Assembly (NCBI GenBank): GCA_002690875.1
Contig: NZGH01000054.1
Span: forward strand, 3,012-40,715
Source: Rickettsiales bacterium
Lineage (GTDB): Bacteria > Pseudomonadota > Alphaproteobacteria > TMED127
Direction: 5' to 3'
Length of the DNA: 37,704 nt
The notes below the pieces were generated by a model, which was not told where the DNA came from, searched no databases, and saw nothing but the letters and a program-made list of their open reading frames with translations. Made by a program: the position numbers and the translations under genes. Positions 1 to 6,953 of this stretch are shown here, one piece after another; the stretch's first letter is position 1; each line of letters starts with the position of its first letter.

Positions 1-467
1 TTTTCATTTGATCCTAAATTCATAGTATGAACAATTTCACCAGATGGACTTGTAAAAGTTAACCCAACATCATTAGAATAACCAGGTAAGTCAACAACCC
101 CATGAATTTCTCCTTTATCATCAGGGCTAGCAACCTGACCAGGTACTAGAACAGAATGTCCAAGAAATTGCGCAGCAGTTGCTACTCTATTAGGTTCAAG
201 CTTTGAACCCAAATTTGTCAAATTGTTGTTTATCTCAGTAATTCCTGTAACAGTCGAAAATTGTGCCATTTGGGCAATAAAATCCCCATTGTCCATAGGC
301 GCAAAAGGATCCTGATTCTGAAGCTGAGCAGTCATAAGTTTAAGGAAATCTTCTTGTCCTAAAGTATTTTTATTTCCTTGTTTTTGAACTTCTTCTTGAG
401 TTTTTACACCAAGTTTTGAAAGTATAGCATTAAGTGATTGTTCAGATGATTTGTTAATGTCAGTCAT
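1..467 (-). CDS. flgD: Flagellar hook-capping/assembly protein FlgD (3' end outside window)
   Basis: FlgD is the scaffold that caps the growing hook and allows FlgE to polymerise outside the cell. The reading frame is open from ATG at 467 to the left window edge, giving about 155 residues. The conserved FlgD N-terminal segment is plain around residues 36-75: LGQEDFLKLMTAQLQNQDP, followed by the MDNGDFIAQMAQFSTV stretch. A hook-binding loop and beta-rich region follow (LGHSVLVPG and onward). It is the third gene after flgB and flgC on the same strand, 13 bases behind flgC, with a GAGGT-like ribosome site in that gap. The C-terminus is cut by the window, so completeness cannot be judged. The family call is secure. 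Confidence 0.95.
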   Translation of the reverse strand, partial: MTDINKSSEQSLNAILSKLGVKTQEEVQKQGNKNTLGQEDFLKLMTAQLQNQDPFAPMDNGDFIAQMAQFSTVTGITEINNNLTNLGSKLEPNRVATAAQFLGHSVLVPGQVASPDDKGEIHGVVDLPGYSNDVGLTFTSPSGEIVHTMNLGSNE

Positions 468-480
468 AGTTTACCTCAGA

Positions 481-894
481 TTATTTTCCCATATTTGCTG
501 TTTTAAGCATTAAAGCTTTAATTGTTGTAATTACTTCTACGTTATTTTGATATTGTCTTGATGCTTCAAGCATATCCACATATTCTTCTTCCACATCAAC
601 TGGAGCTTTATATATAAAACCCTCATTGTCAGCCATAGGATGACCAGGCTTATATACTTTTATTGGTTCGATGTCCATCTTTTGGACAGTTACAGCATCA
701 ACCGTAGAAATTCCTCTTTTTCTTATTAAATCAAAATATTTAGTTTCAAAAACTGGCTTGACTGGTCTATAGGCATCTTGAGGGTTTTGGGCAATATTAT
801 CAGCATTAGCTAAATTACTTGCGATTGCGTTAAGTCTTACAAGTTGAGCACCCATGGCTCTTTGAGCTATTTTATATACATTTTTAATATCCAT
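481..894 (-). CDS. flgC: Flagellar proximal rod protein FlgC
   Basis: Rod protein of the flagellar basal body, exported by the flagellar type III system into the periplasm. The 137 residues match the usual FlgC length. The N-terminus carries the rod/hook signature (AQLVRLNAIASNLANADN, residues 16-33). The C-terminus has the family's coiled segment (YVDMLEASRQYQNNVEVITT, then KALMLKTANMGK). Its ATG overlaps the flgB stop by one base (TAATG), so the two are likely translationally coupled. It should be transcribed from the sigma-54-type site upstream of flgB. Confidence 0.97.
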   Translation of the reverse strand: MDIKNVYKIAQRAMGAQLVRLNAIASNLANADNIAQNPQDAYRPVKPVFETKYFDLIRKRGISTVDAVTVQKMDIEPIKVYKPGHPMADNEGFIYKAPVDVEEEYVDMLEASRQYQNNVEVITTIKALMLKTANMGK

Positions 895-1283
895 TATTCG
901 CCCCTAATTGCACTCATTAAACCTGATAGTTTAGAATTAATAAAATTTAATGTTGTTTGGTATCTCATCGTATTCTCAGCAAATTCAGTTTGTTCAATTG
1001 ATAATTCGACAGTATTTCCATCCATTGAAGGGTGAAGAGGTTTTCTATATTGAACTTTTCCAGGAAGATTCTTGGATGCAAGAGCAATATGTCCGTCTTT
1101 AGAAGTTTTTAAAGGACCTACGCTCAAAACATTTGCTAACTCTGCTTCAAAGTCTAAATCTCTAGCTTTAAAATTAGGCGTTGCTGCATTGGCTATATTA
1201 GAAGCAAGTATTTCATTTTTATTGTTTCTAATTCTTAATGCGTTGCTGTAAACTTCGAATTGTTGTTTAATACTATTGGTCAT
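894..1283 (-). CDS. flgB: Flagellar proximal rod protein FlgB
   Basis: First gene of the flgBCD unit; a rod subunit at the base of the flagellar shaft. It has 129 residues, normal for the family. The motif EILASNIANAATPNFKARDL (residues 24-43) is the classical rod-protein N-terminal signature, and the C-terminal helix (FINSKLSGLMSAIRGE) fits FlgB. The predicted sigma-54 promoter (TTGGCATTTAATTTGCA, minus strand) would start RNA near 1306, giving a leader of about 23 bases. There is no strong Shine-Dalgarno sequence in that leader. The upstream gene is divergent and its promoter overlaps this one. Confidence 0.97.
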   Translation of the reverse strand: MTNSIKQQFEVYSNALRIRNNKNEILASNIANAATPNFKARDLDFEAELANVLSVGPLKTSKDGHIALASKNLPGKVQYRKPLHPSMDGNTVELSIEQTEFAENTMRYQTTLNFINSKLSGLMSAIRGE

Positions 1284-1303
1284 AATTTTATTTTTTTCTA
1301 TAT

Positions 1304-1320
1304 TTGGTTTGGAATTTGCA
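1304..1320 (+). promoter_or_regulatory. Possible sigma-54-type promoter for the Lys/Glu-rich repeat gene
   Basis: Plus-strand TTGGTTTGGAATTTGCA has GG-N10-GC spacing and a perfect -12 TTGCA, but its -24 block is weak (TTGGTTTG against YTGGCACG). The predicted RNA start is near 1331, after the first ATG (1327) and 20 bases before the second ATG (1351). That agrees with the second ATG having the better ribosome site. Confidence 0.5.
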
Positions 1321-1333
1321 AATTAAATGCCAA
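1317..1333 (-). promoter_or_regulatory. Sigma-54-type promoter for flgBCD
   Basis: Minus-strand TTGGCATTTAATTTGCA fits the sigma-54 consensus YTGGCACGN4TTGCW at all positions except the CG of the -24 block, with exact GG-N10-GC spacing. The predicted start is near 1306. Its -12 TTGCAA (1317-1322) is self-complementary and also serves as the -12 element of the plus-strand site at 1304-1320. Confidence 0.75.
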
Positions 1334-1350
1334 AAGAAAGGATAGTAAAA

Positions 1351-2550
1351 ATGGATGAAAAATATTCAATGAATACGGAGCTTGATCCCGAGGTTGAGAA
1401 AGTAAGAGATAAAATAATAAGTAAAATTGGAAACAAGCCACTGGATGAAGTTAATTCAATAATTAAAAAATTATTAAATGATCAAACTGACGAAGTAACC
1501 AGGCTGGGTTTACTTGCTGCAAGAGTAAAAATTATCAGAGCAAAAATAGAGTCTTTATACGAACGAAAAGTAGAAATTAAAAAAGAAGTTGTTTCTAAAC
1601 CAATTAATGAAGCACCAGTTGAGGACCAAAAAGAAGAAAAAGATAATGATGAAAAATGGATTAGAGTTGTAATGTTGGAATCTGGTGATGTAAATGGCAA
1701 ACAAATAGATAAAGGGGTTGTTCTTGACGTTAGAGAAGAAGATGGAAATAAATTAATTGAGGCGAAAAAAGCAGAAATAGTAGTGGAAAAAGAATCTGAA
1801 GAAAAAGAAGCTAAAGATGAAAAAGAAGCTAAAGATGAAAAAGAAGCTAAAGATGAAAAAGAAGCTAAAGATGGAAAAGAAGCTAAAGACGGAAAAGAAG
1901 CTAAAGATGGAAAAGAAGCTAAAGACGGAAAAGAAGCTAAAGATGAAAAAGAAGCAAAAGATGAAAAAGAAGCAAAAGATGAAAAAGAAGCAAAAGATGA
2001 AAAAGTAGATAAAGGTGAAAAAGAGGATGAAGGTGAAAAAGAAGAAAAAGGGGAAGAAAAAGTCGATCAAGGAAAAGAAAACGAAAAATTAGTTGTTAAG
2101 AAAGATGATGAAGAAAATGTTAGTCAATCCAAGGCTGATATAGAACAACCTGAATCTTCTACTGATGATAAAACAACAGCACCTGATCCTGAAAAAGTAA
2201 CTGCAAATGAGGAGAAAGCGAAAAACGAACCAAATGACAATAATATAGGCGAGGAGGAAAAAGGAAGTAAAAATTTGTTAGAGCGTCATCAAGAAAGAGT
2301 TGAGGAGGTTAATGAGGAGAAATCTCCAGATTCTGAAAAAAAAGATTCTGAAAAAAAAGGTTCTGATGCTGAAACCAAAGAAAATAGTTCTGATGAAAAC
2401 AAAAAAAAAGAAAGTGAGCTTAAATCAGAGGAAGTTGTAAGTTCAGATGAATCTGAGAAAGATGAAATTAAAAATGACCAAACATCTGAGGATCAAAAAC
2501 CAATAGGGGAGGAAATTATAGATAATGAAATTTCAAAGAAAAAAGAATAG
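1351..2550 (+). CDS. Lys/Glu-rich repeat protein of the flagellar region, unknown function
   Basis: I do not recognise this 399-residue protein. I chose ATG 1351 because AAAGGA lies 8 bases upstream; an in-frame ATG at 1327 has no such site and would precede the predicted transcript start. Residues 1-80 are helical and fairly ordinary. A small domain near residues 100-145 (KWIRVVMLESGDVNGKQIDK, later KLIEAKKAEIVV) recalls short beta domains with a KG...V...LI...AE pattern, but this is only a resemblance. Residues 151-216 are eleven tandem copies of EKEAKD/GKEAKD, encoded by 18-base DNA repeats. The remainder is acidic, charged and probably disordered. No signal peptide or membrane segment is visible. 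A lipoprotein gene overlaps its 3' end. Its position opposite flgB and the shared promoter region suggest a flagellum-linked role, which is inference. Confidence 0.8.
   Translation: MDEKYSMNTELDPEVEKVRDKIISKIGNKPLDEVNSIIKKLLNDQTDEVTRLGLLAARVKIIRAKIESLYERKVEIKKEVVSKPINEAPVEDQKEEKDNDEKWIRVVMLESGDVNGKQIDKGVVLDVREEDGNKLIEAKKAEIVVEKESEEKEAKDEKEAKDEKEAKDEKEAKDGKEAKDGKEAKDGKEAKDGKEAKDEKEAKDEKEAKDEKEAKDEKVDKGEKEDEGEKEEKGEEKVDQGKENEKLVVKKDDEENVSQSKADIEQPESSTDDKTTAPDPEKVTANEEKAKNEPNDNNIGEEEKGSKNLLERHQERVEEVNEEKSPDSEKKDSEKKGSDAETKENSSDENKKKESELKSEEVVSSDESEKDEIKNDQTSEDQKPIGEEIIDNEISKKKE
1801..1998 (+). repeat. Eleven 18-bp tandem repeats encoding (E/G)KEAKD
   Basis: The unit GAAAAAGAAGCTAAAGAT recurs 11 times without interruption and stays in frame. 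Copies differ mainly by GAA/GGA at the first codon, GCT/GCA at the alanine codon and GAT/GAC at the last codon. Variants are grouped (four GAA-GCT units, four GGA units, three GAA-GCA units), as expected from duplication of blocks. This is a likely site of copy-number variation between strains. Confidence 0.95.
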
Positions 2551-2899
2551 TTGTAATTATTTTAATTTTATTTTCTTATTGTGTGTTTTTCCTCTTTTAA
2601 TAGGATGTGAAGACTTGTTTCTAAGGTTTAAATATGAAACATATGAATGTACGAGAAATTATTTTAAGTTAAAAAATGTATTCATTAAAAATTATGAGCT
2701 AGGAGACTTAGTAGATGTCGAGATTGATAATGATGGTTACAAGCTAGAAATTAAAGAAAATAATAATAATTTTATGGTTATTGAGCGAGATGACCCATTT
2801 ATATCTATTAAAATTGAAAAAAAAACATCGAAACTAAACGTTAATTTTAAAAATCATATACAAAACATCAAATGCAATAAACATGTTTTTAAGATGTGA
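2525..2899 (+). CDS. Small predicted lipoprotein, unknown function
   Basis: A 124-residue protein with a basic N-terminus (KFQRKK), a hydrophobic stretch (residues 12-26) and a lipobox ending LLIGC at Cys28, typical of a signal-peptidase II substrate. The mature part is rich in Asn, Lys and beta-type alternation, and contains two further cysteines (in YECTRNYF and IKCNKHVF) that could form a disulfide. I recognise no family. Its start lies 26 bases inside the end of the repeat protein in another frame, so the two are probably translated from one message. It ends two bases before the convergent DUF2802-like gene. Function is unknown; membership in the flagellar regulon is inferred from position. 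Confidence 0.7.
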   Translation: MKFQRKKNSCNYFNFIFLLCVFPLLIGCEDLFLRFKYETYECTRNYFKLKNVFIKNYELGDLVDVEIDNDGYKLEIKENNNNFMVIERDDPFISIKIEKKTSKLNVNFKNHIQNIKCNKHVFKM

Positions 2900-2901
2900 T
2901 T

Positions 2902-3327
2902 TTATGGCCTTCCATGGTACTTCATAATAGGCTCAATTTCTTCTTTTGTCATACCTGTAAGTTGTGAAATTTCATCGATAGATTTACCCTCATTAGCCAT
3001 TTTAATTGCATTTGTTATGTTTGAGTCTCCTTCTGATGAATCTGCAAGTCTCGAAATTTCTTGATCTAATCTTTCCAAAGTATATTTATAGTCATTCAAA
3101 ATTTTTTTTTGATCAGATAAAGACAGTTCCAGTGTACGAAATTCCTCAATTAAATCTTTAATTGCTCTTTCTAAAATATTTAGCTTTTTTTCATTTTTTT
3201 TATTTTTCAATAAATCAAAATAAAAACCACAAATAATTAGAATTAATGATAACAAAAAAATAAAAAAGAGAATTTTTACAACATTGTTTAAAGGGTCAAG
3301 TTCTATGAAATTTTGAAATAAGTCCAT
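2902..3327 (-). CDS. DUF2802-like membrane protein of flagellar clusters
   Basis: A 141-residue protein with one N-terminal transmembrane segment (about residues 17-37, VKILFFIFLLSLILIICGFY). A charged coiled-coil runs through residues 45-95, and the C-terminus has a small helix-turn-helix-like end (GKSIDEISQLTGMTKEEIEP). This layout matches the uncharacterised DUF2802-type proteins often found beside flagellar or chemotaxis genes. The match is from memory of the architecture, not a search. It is the last gene of the minus-strand run flgA-flgM-flgN-like, 36 bases behind the previous gene. Confidence 0.6.
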   Translation of the reverse strand: MDLFQNFIELDPLNNVVKILFFIFLLSLILIICGFYFDLLKNKKNEKKLNILERAIKDLIEEFRTLELSLSDQKKILNDYKYTLERLDQEISRLADSSEGDSNITNAIKMANEGKSIDEISQLTGMTKEEIEPIMKYHGRP

Positions 3328-3363
3328 AACTTATCATAAATTTATAACTTTATTACTACAACA

Positions 3364-3639
3364 TTAATTAATTTTTCTATTATTTATAAAATTTTGAAAG
3401 TCGGATAAGAATTTTTTTTGATCTTTTTGTTTTACAGTAATTTTAGCAATTAAATTTTCTAAATTTACTATATCACTTTTTTTTAAATGATTATCAAGAT
3501 TTTCAGAGGAGCTGATTGCTTTTTTAATGTTAGATGAAATTTCAGTTATTTCTTTTTCAAGATTTTGGAGTTCAATTAAATCATTGGTATTAAAACTTTT
3601 TTGTAAAAGTTTCAATAAATTTTCTAAATCATTCTGCAT
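3364..3639 (-). CDS. FlgN-like export chaperone (candidate)
   Basis: A short all-helical protein of 91 residues, rich in Leu, Asn, Lys and Glu, with heptad-like patterning (MQNDLENLLKLLQKSF, LQNLEKEITEISSNIKKAI). No signal peptide or membrane helix is visible. It sits 22 bases behind flgM on the same strand. flgM-flgN adjacency is common in bacteria, and FlgN, a helical chaperone for the hook-junction proteins FlgK and FlgL, is usually longer (about 140 residues). The call therefore rests mostly on context and helical character. It could be another small coiled-coil flagellar factor. Confidence 0.45.
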   Translation of the reverse strand: MQNDLENLLKLLQKSFNTNDLIELQNLEKEITEISSNIKKAISSSENLDNHLKKSDIVNLENLIAKITVKQKDQKKFLSDFQNFINNRKIN

Positions 3640-3661
3640 TCCGTAGAAAGAGTTAAGTGTT

Positions 3662-3973
3662 CTAGTCTTTCATCTCTTTATAAGCATCAAATAAAGCGTC
3701 AGCTATTTTGTCCAAATCAATCGGATAAGAGCCATTTGCTATTGCATTTTTAATTCGTGATGTTGCAGCTTGATCTATTGGAGGTTCTTTTGCCATATCC
3801 TTAATTTTTTCTTTAGTTACGAACTTGGAAACCTCGCTACTATCAAATTTCTGTTTAGCGTGAGAATGATCAACCCCTTTAATCTGAGAGCTAGATTTCT
3901 TGGTGTCAGAACTCACTTTGTTACTTCCAGCACTGCCAAGACTGTTTAGATTATTTTTAATTTGATCAACCAT
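3662..3973 (-). CDS. flgM: Anti-sigma-28 factor FlgM
   Basis: FlgM holds FliA (sigma-28) inactive until the hook-basal body is complete and is then exported. The 103-residue protein has the family's disordered N-terminal half (rich in Ser, Lys, Gly). Its C-terminal sigma-binding helices are clear: SRIKNAIANGSYPIDLDKIA followed by DALFDAYKEM. FliA is encoded about 7 kb away at 11117-11815, so the regulatory pair is intact. A sigma-28-like promoter sits directly upstream, at the end of flgA, giving a leader of roughly 27 bases. An AGGGA ribosome site lies in that leader. Confidence 0.93.
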   Translation of the reverse strand: MVDQIKNNLNSLGSAGSNKVSSDTKKSSSQIKGVDHSHAKQKFDSSEVSKFVTKEKIKDMAKEPPIDQAATSRIKNAIANGSYPIDLDKIADALFDAYKEMKD

Positions 3974-4006
3974 TTATTTTTTTCCCTATTAATTTTATTA
4001 TTATAT

Positions 4007-4033
4007 ATAACGGCACTTTTTTAGTTTTGTTTA
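4007..4033 (-). promoter_or_regulatory. Sigma-28 (FliA)-type promoter upstream of flgM
   Basis: On the minus strand TAAA (4033-4030) is followed by exactly 15 bases and then GCCGTTAT (4014-4007). The sigma-28 consensus is TAAAGTTT-N11-GCCGATAA, which has the same 15-base gap between TAAA and GCCG. The -10 matches six of eight bases, and the site overlaps the end of flgA. This fits autoregulation of the FliA-FlgM switch. Confidence 0.65.
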
Positions 4034-4725
4034 GTTTTTAATACAACTTTTTTTTCATTTTTTGCATATCCATCTATAATCTTACCACTCTTAATGTTTT
4101 TAACTCTTATTTTTCCCATAAAATCAGCATTATTAAGTGCAACTCCTTCTTCTTTTATAGTAATACCTCCAACCTTATTTTCTATAATTATAATACTATT
4201 TTTCTCTATGAGCCAATCCTTTTCAAAGTTTGAATGATATAACGCTCTGCCAGAAGAAATTGAATTTTTAAGTTTTTTCCCAACTATGTTACTTTTTTCT
4301 TCAACTAAGTTATCTTTAATGACAATTGACTTTTTGACAGAAATTAAATCATCTTCGTTGATGGTAGATCCAGCAGATTTTGAGCTTTTTAGGGTTATAA
4401 CATTAAATTTTTTCTTACCTTTTTCTTTTAAACCGTACAATTTTTTATTTTTAGTCTTATTCCTTGTTATTATATTCCATTCGTTGGGCTGTAAACAGCT
4501 GATTTTAATTAGATTAAAAGAACCTGAAATGTCTGTGATTAGTATATCATTTTTTTCGCAAAAGGGATATTTTATACTGTCGAGGATTTCAACGTTGCCA
4601 GAATGGTTATTTTTTTCTAACCATGTATTTACTAAATCTTCTATTTCTTTACCATTAATTGAGTTTGAAGCTTTAGTTTCAAATATAAAACTGAATGAGA
4701 AAATAAAAAAAAAAACAAATTTCAT
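4021..4725 (-). CDS. flgA: Flagellar P-ring assembly chaperone FlgA
   Basis: Periplasmic chaperone that helps FlgI form the P-ring in the peptidoglycan layer. The 234-residue protein has a signal peptide (KFVFFFIFSFSFIFETKAS). Its C-terminal SAF-type domain spans about residues 105-230, with the characteristic pattern LKSSKSAGSTINEDDLISVK, then VGKKLKNSISSGRAL and a closing FMGKIRVKNIKSGKIIDGYA. It follows the LysM gene by four bases within the flgP-flgT-LysM-flgA run. Its last codons contain the -35 part of the flgM promoter. Confidence 0.92.
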   Translation of the reverse strand: MKFVFFFIFSFSFIFETKASNSINGKEIEDLVNTWLEKNNHSGNVEILDSIKYPFCEKNDILITDISGSFNLIKISCLQPNEWNIITRNKTKNKKLYGLKEKGKKKFNVITLKSSKSAGSTINEDDLISVKKSIVIKDNLVEEKSNIVGKKLKNSISSGRALYHSNFEKDWLIEKNSIIIIENKVGGITIKEEGVALNNADFMGKIRVKNIKSGKIIDGYAKNEKKVVLKTKQN

Positions 4726-4729
4726 TTTT

Positions 4730-5164
4730 TCAATTTCCGTAAAAATAAATATGGTTTCTTTGGCTTGATTTTGTATTTGACCTTTTATCAGGTGTTGTTC
4801 TTACTAAATTCATTATCTCGCTTAAAGAGGGGATTTTTAAAGTTTTGCCTGCATACAAAAAATGAGGGTTTTCTCTAACAAATGCATGCTTGTTTATCTC
4901 TATAATTGATATTTCAACAATTTTCATATTCAACCCTGTATTACCATAATATTTATGAAGAATATTACTAAGGGATTCACCATCTTTTACCTTGTGGTTA
5001 ACGGAATAGTTATGATCCTTAATAAACTTATTGTTTTTATTGATATTTTTTTTGCCAAGCTCATTCAAGTTTTGGTTATTGTGTTCAAGAACAACAAATG
5101 GCTCATTGGATTTTATTTCAAACCCTAAAAAAATAACTAAAGATATAATAAAGAATTTTTTCAT
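4730..5164 (-). CDS. Secreted LysM-domain protein
   Basis: A 144-residue protein with an N-terminal signal peptide (KKFFIISLVIFLGFEIKSN). One LysM-like module covers about residues 53-113: VNHKVKDGESLSNILHKYYG, then the stretch ending FLYAGKTLKIPS. LysM modules bind peptidoglycan. The HAFVRENPHFLYAGKTLKIP stretch resembles the periplasmic N-terminal module of FimV-type polar proteins. It is packed between flgT (one base away) and flgA (four bases away), so a role in anchoring flagellar rings to the wall is plausible but inferred. The C-terminal tail is short and basic. Confidence 0.75.
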   Translation of the reverse strand: MKKFFIISLVIFLGFEIKSNEPFVVLEHNNQNLNELGKKNINKNNKFIKDHNYSVNHKVKDGESLSNILHKYYGNTGLNMKIVEISIIEINKHAFVRENPHFLYAGKTLKIPSLSEIMNLVRTTPDKRSNTKSSQRNHIYFYGN

Positions 5165-5165
5165 T

Positions 5166-6344
5166 TTAATTTATAAACCTTATAATTTTTCCACTCAAAT
5201 CTTCTTTTTTATTTGATGGGTTCAGTATATCAAGAATCGAAAAGTTTCCGCTTGTTTTTTTTACTGTAACAGCAACCCAATCGCTCATCGAGTGATTAAT
5301 ATTGTTTTTAGAAACATAACCTACGTTTCCAATTTCAAGTCCATGATTAACTCCAATCGGTACAGTTAAGACACCTTTAACAAGTTCAGCTTTTGCTTCA
5401 AGGGGTTGACATTTTAATTGATCAATAACTCTAAATTGAATTTTTGACAGACTCTTAGAAATTAAGCTTGTAATTTTATCATAAGGTACCTTATAAAACG
5501 CATCAATATGAGAATAACCGGTCTCGTTTCCTAAAAAAATTGAGAATGTGTATTTCAATGAATCAATTATATTTAAACTGGGTCCTTCATAAATATTTAG
5601 GTTTAAATTAACAATTAATTCGTCAGAGAACCTTGTAAGTCTTCCTTTACCTCGACTAATATTAATGGTTGGATGTAAACCAAACTCACCACTTCTAATA
5701 TTGTCACCTTCACCTTCTACTAAAGAGACATAATCAAGTTCTAATGGTTTATTTACAAGCTTTTCAGGACGAAAGTCAAATCCAGTTAAATCTCTAAGTT
5801 TTAAATTTTTAAATTCTTTTAAATTTTTATATATGTTTGAGGAAATAATTGAAGGTAGTTTTTGACTGTAAGCTGGGAGACTGCTTGAAACCTTAAAATA
5901 TGGTCTCAAATAACTCAAGTTTATTTGCTCTCGAGCGTTACAGTTTAGAGTTTCATCAACACTAACAAGAAAAGCCCTTATTTTAACAGAAAAATGAGTC
6001 GAATCTTTTTTCTCCTCAATAACAGTAAAATCTTTTATCGAAGATGAAGGTCGGATCAAAATATTTTCATTTAGCGATGTATTGGTGTTAACTGAAGAGT
6101 AGCCATCTACCCTTGCACCAGCTTGAAGGCTTGCCATGTATAAAGCATCATCTAAAGCTCTCTTTTTTGCTGTTTCCTCATCACCTTCAATGATTACAGA
6201 ACGTCCCTCAGAAATTACCTCTGTATGCTTAAAATCTTGAGCGACTAGATAAGTTGTAAAAAATAAAAAAAATAGTAAGGATGAAAAAAAGAGTGTTAGC
6301 TCTTTTAACAATCCATCAATTTTATTGTAAGGACTTCTTTTCAA
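5166..6344 (-). CDS. flgT: FlgT-like flagellar outer (H-ring) assembly protein
   Basis: FlgT builds the H-ring around the LP-ring in Vibrio and helps load stator units. This protein has 392 residues, close to Vibrio FlgT. A signal/membrane segment lies at residues 15-35. An FlgT-N-type module follows (about 40-125: VISEGRSVIIEGDEETAKKR, ALDDALYMASLQAGARVDGY, ending in SVKIRAFLVSVDE). The middle domain covers roughly residues 130-290. A C-terminal domain (about 305-390) has the pattern KGVLTVPIGVNHGLEIGNVG. It sits 12 bases downstream of flgP, as in H-ring operons. The identification rests on domain patterns and context; divergence from Vibrio is considerable. Confidence 0.8.
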   Translation of the reverse strand: MKRSPYNKIDGLLKELTLFFSSLLFFLFFTTYLVAQDFKHTEVISEGRSVIIEGDEETAKKRALDDALYMASLQAGARVDGYSSVNTNTSLNENILIRPSSSIKDFTVIEEKKDSTHFSVKIRAFLVSVDETLNCNAREQINLSYLRPYFKVSSSLPAYSQKLPSIISSNIYKNLKEFKNLKLRDLTGFDFRPEKLVNKPLELDYVSLVEGEGDNIRSGEFGLHPTINISRGKGRLTRFSDELIVNLNLNIYEGPSLNIIDSLKYTFSIFLGNETGYSHIDAFYKVPYDKITSLISKSLSKIQFRVIDQLKCQPLEAKAELVKGVLTVPIGVNHGLEIGNVGYVSKNNINHSMSDWVAVTVKKTSGNFSILDILNPSNKKEDLSGKIIRFIN

Positions 6345-6356
6345 TCTATTATCCTT

Positions 6357-6863
6357 TTAAAGTGTTTGTGCCTGTCTAAATAAATAGGCAACCATATCTT
6401 GATCAATTTCTAAAACAGTTTCATATGTATCTGAACCAGTTGGGTTAATCCTAACAGTTCTTGCACCTCGAATAACTCCAGAAACAATGCCTCTGAACGT
6501 ATCGTTTTGAACCATTAAATCTATAACTGTTGTATTACTGTCGACCTTCAAGCCATGAATCTGTTCAGCTAATTCTCTCATTGCCGACATTCTTGCTGCT
6601 CTGATTGCCATAAGTCTTCTTTGTTCAATGTTTTGTCCTGGTTGAGTTGACACGACAGCATAGCCTGTTGCTGTTAAAGTTGGGAATGTGATTGAGCCAC
6701 CATCCAATAATTCTCTTGTTTTGTTCAACTGAGTTGTCGGTCCGGAGTATTCGTCACCTAAATTATTACCTAGACTTAAGTTAGGTTTATTTGCATTATC
6801 CATTAAATTAGTTGCACATGATTGTGTGAATAAGATTAAAATTGCTAGTACTATATTTTTCAT
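6357..6863 (-). CDS. flgP: FlgP-like outer-membrane lipoprotein (LPP20 family)
   Basis: FlgP forms the outer H-ring in Vibrio and the basal disk in Campylobacter. The 168-residue protein has a short lipoprotein signal (ILILFTQSCAT, Cys16; the lipobox is not ideal). The LPP20/FlgP core includes TLTATGYAVVSTQPGQNIEQ, RRLMAIRAARMSAMRELAEQ and IHGLKVDSNTTVIDLMVQND. The C-terminus (YETVLEIDQDMVAYLFRQ) also fits. It leads the flgP-flgT-LysM-flgA operon. A sigma-54-type site upstream predicts a leader of about 30 bases, with AAGGAAAA as the ribosome site. No FlgO gene is in the window. Confidence 0.88.
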   Translation of the reverse strand: MKNIVLAILILFTQSCATNLMDNANKPNLSLGNNLGDEYSGPTTQLNKTRELLDGGSITFPTLTATGYAVVSTQPGQNIEQRRLMAIRAARMSAMRELAEQIHGLKVDSNTTVIDLMVQNDTFRGIVSGVIRGARTVRINPTGSDTYETVLEIDQDMVAYLFRQAQTL

Positions 6864-6903
6864 ATTTTTTCCTTAATTAAATTTATAACTTGCAATGACT
6901 TGT

Positions 6904-6920
6904 TGCATAATTTGTGCCAT
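6904..6920 (-). promoter_or_regulatory. Sigma-54-type promoter for flgP-flgT-LysM-flgA
   Basis: Minus-strand ATGGCACAAATTATGCA contains TGGCAC and TGCA at exact GG-N10-GC spacing. The predicted start is near 6893, giving a 30-base leader for flgP. Confidence 0.75.
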
Positions 6921-6953
6921 TTTATTCAAACCACCATTTTGCTGTTGTTCTTT

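Noticed and set aside
1801..1998. CRISPR array
   Set aside because: Units are 18 bases, contiguous without spacers, and in frame inside a coding sequence.
1753..2070. Antisense open frame rich in Phe, opposite the EKEAKD repeats
   Set aside because: It is the reverse reading of a Lys/Glu-rich repeat, with only Phe/Ser/Ile composition and no start context.
3328..3363. Sigma-28-like TAAAGTT...GATAA before the DUF2802-like gene
   Set aside because: The spacing is five bases too short for the sigma-28 consensus and GCC is missing.
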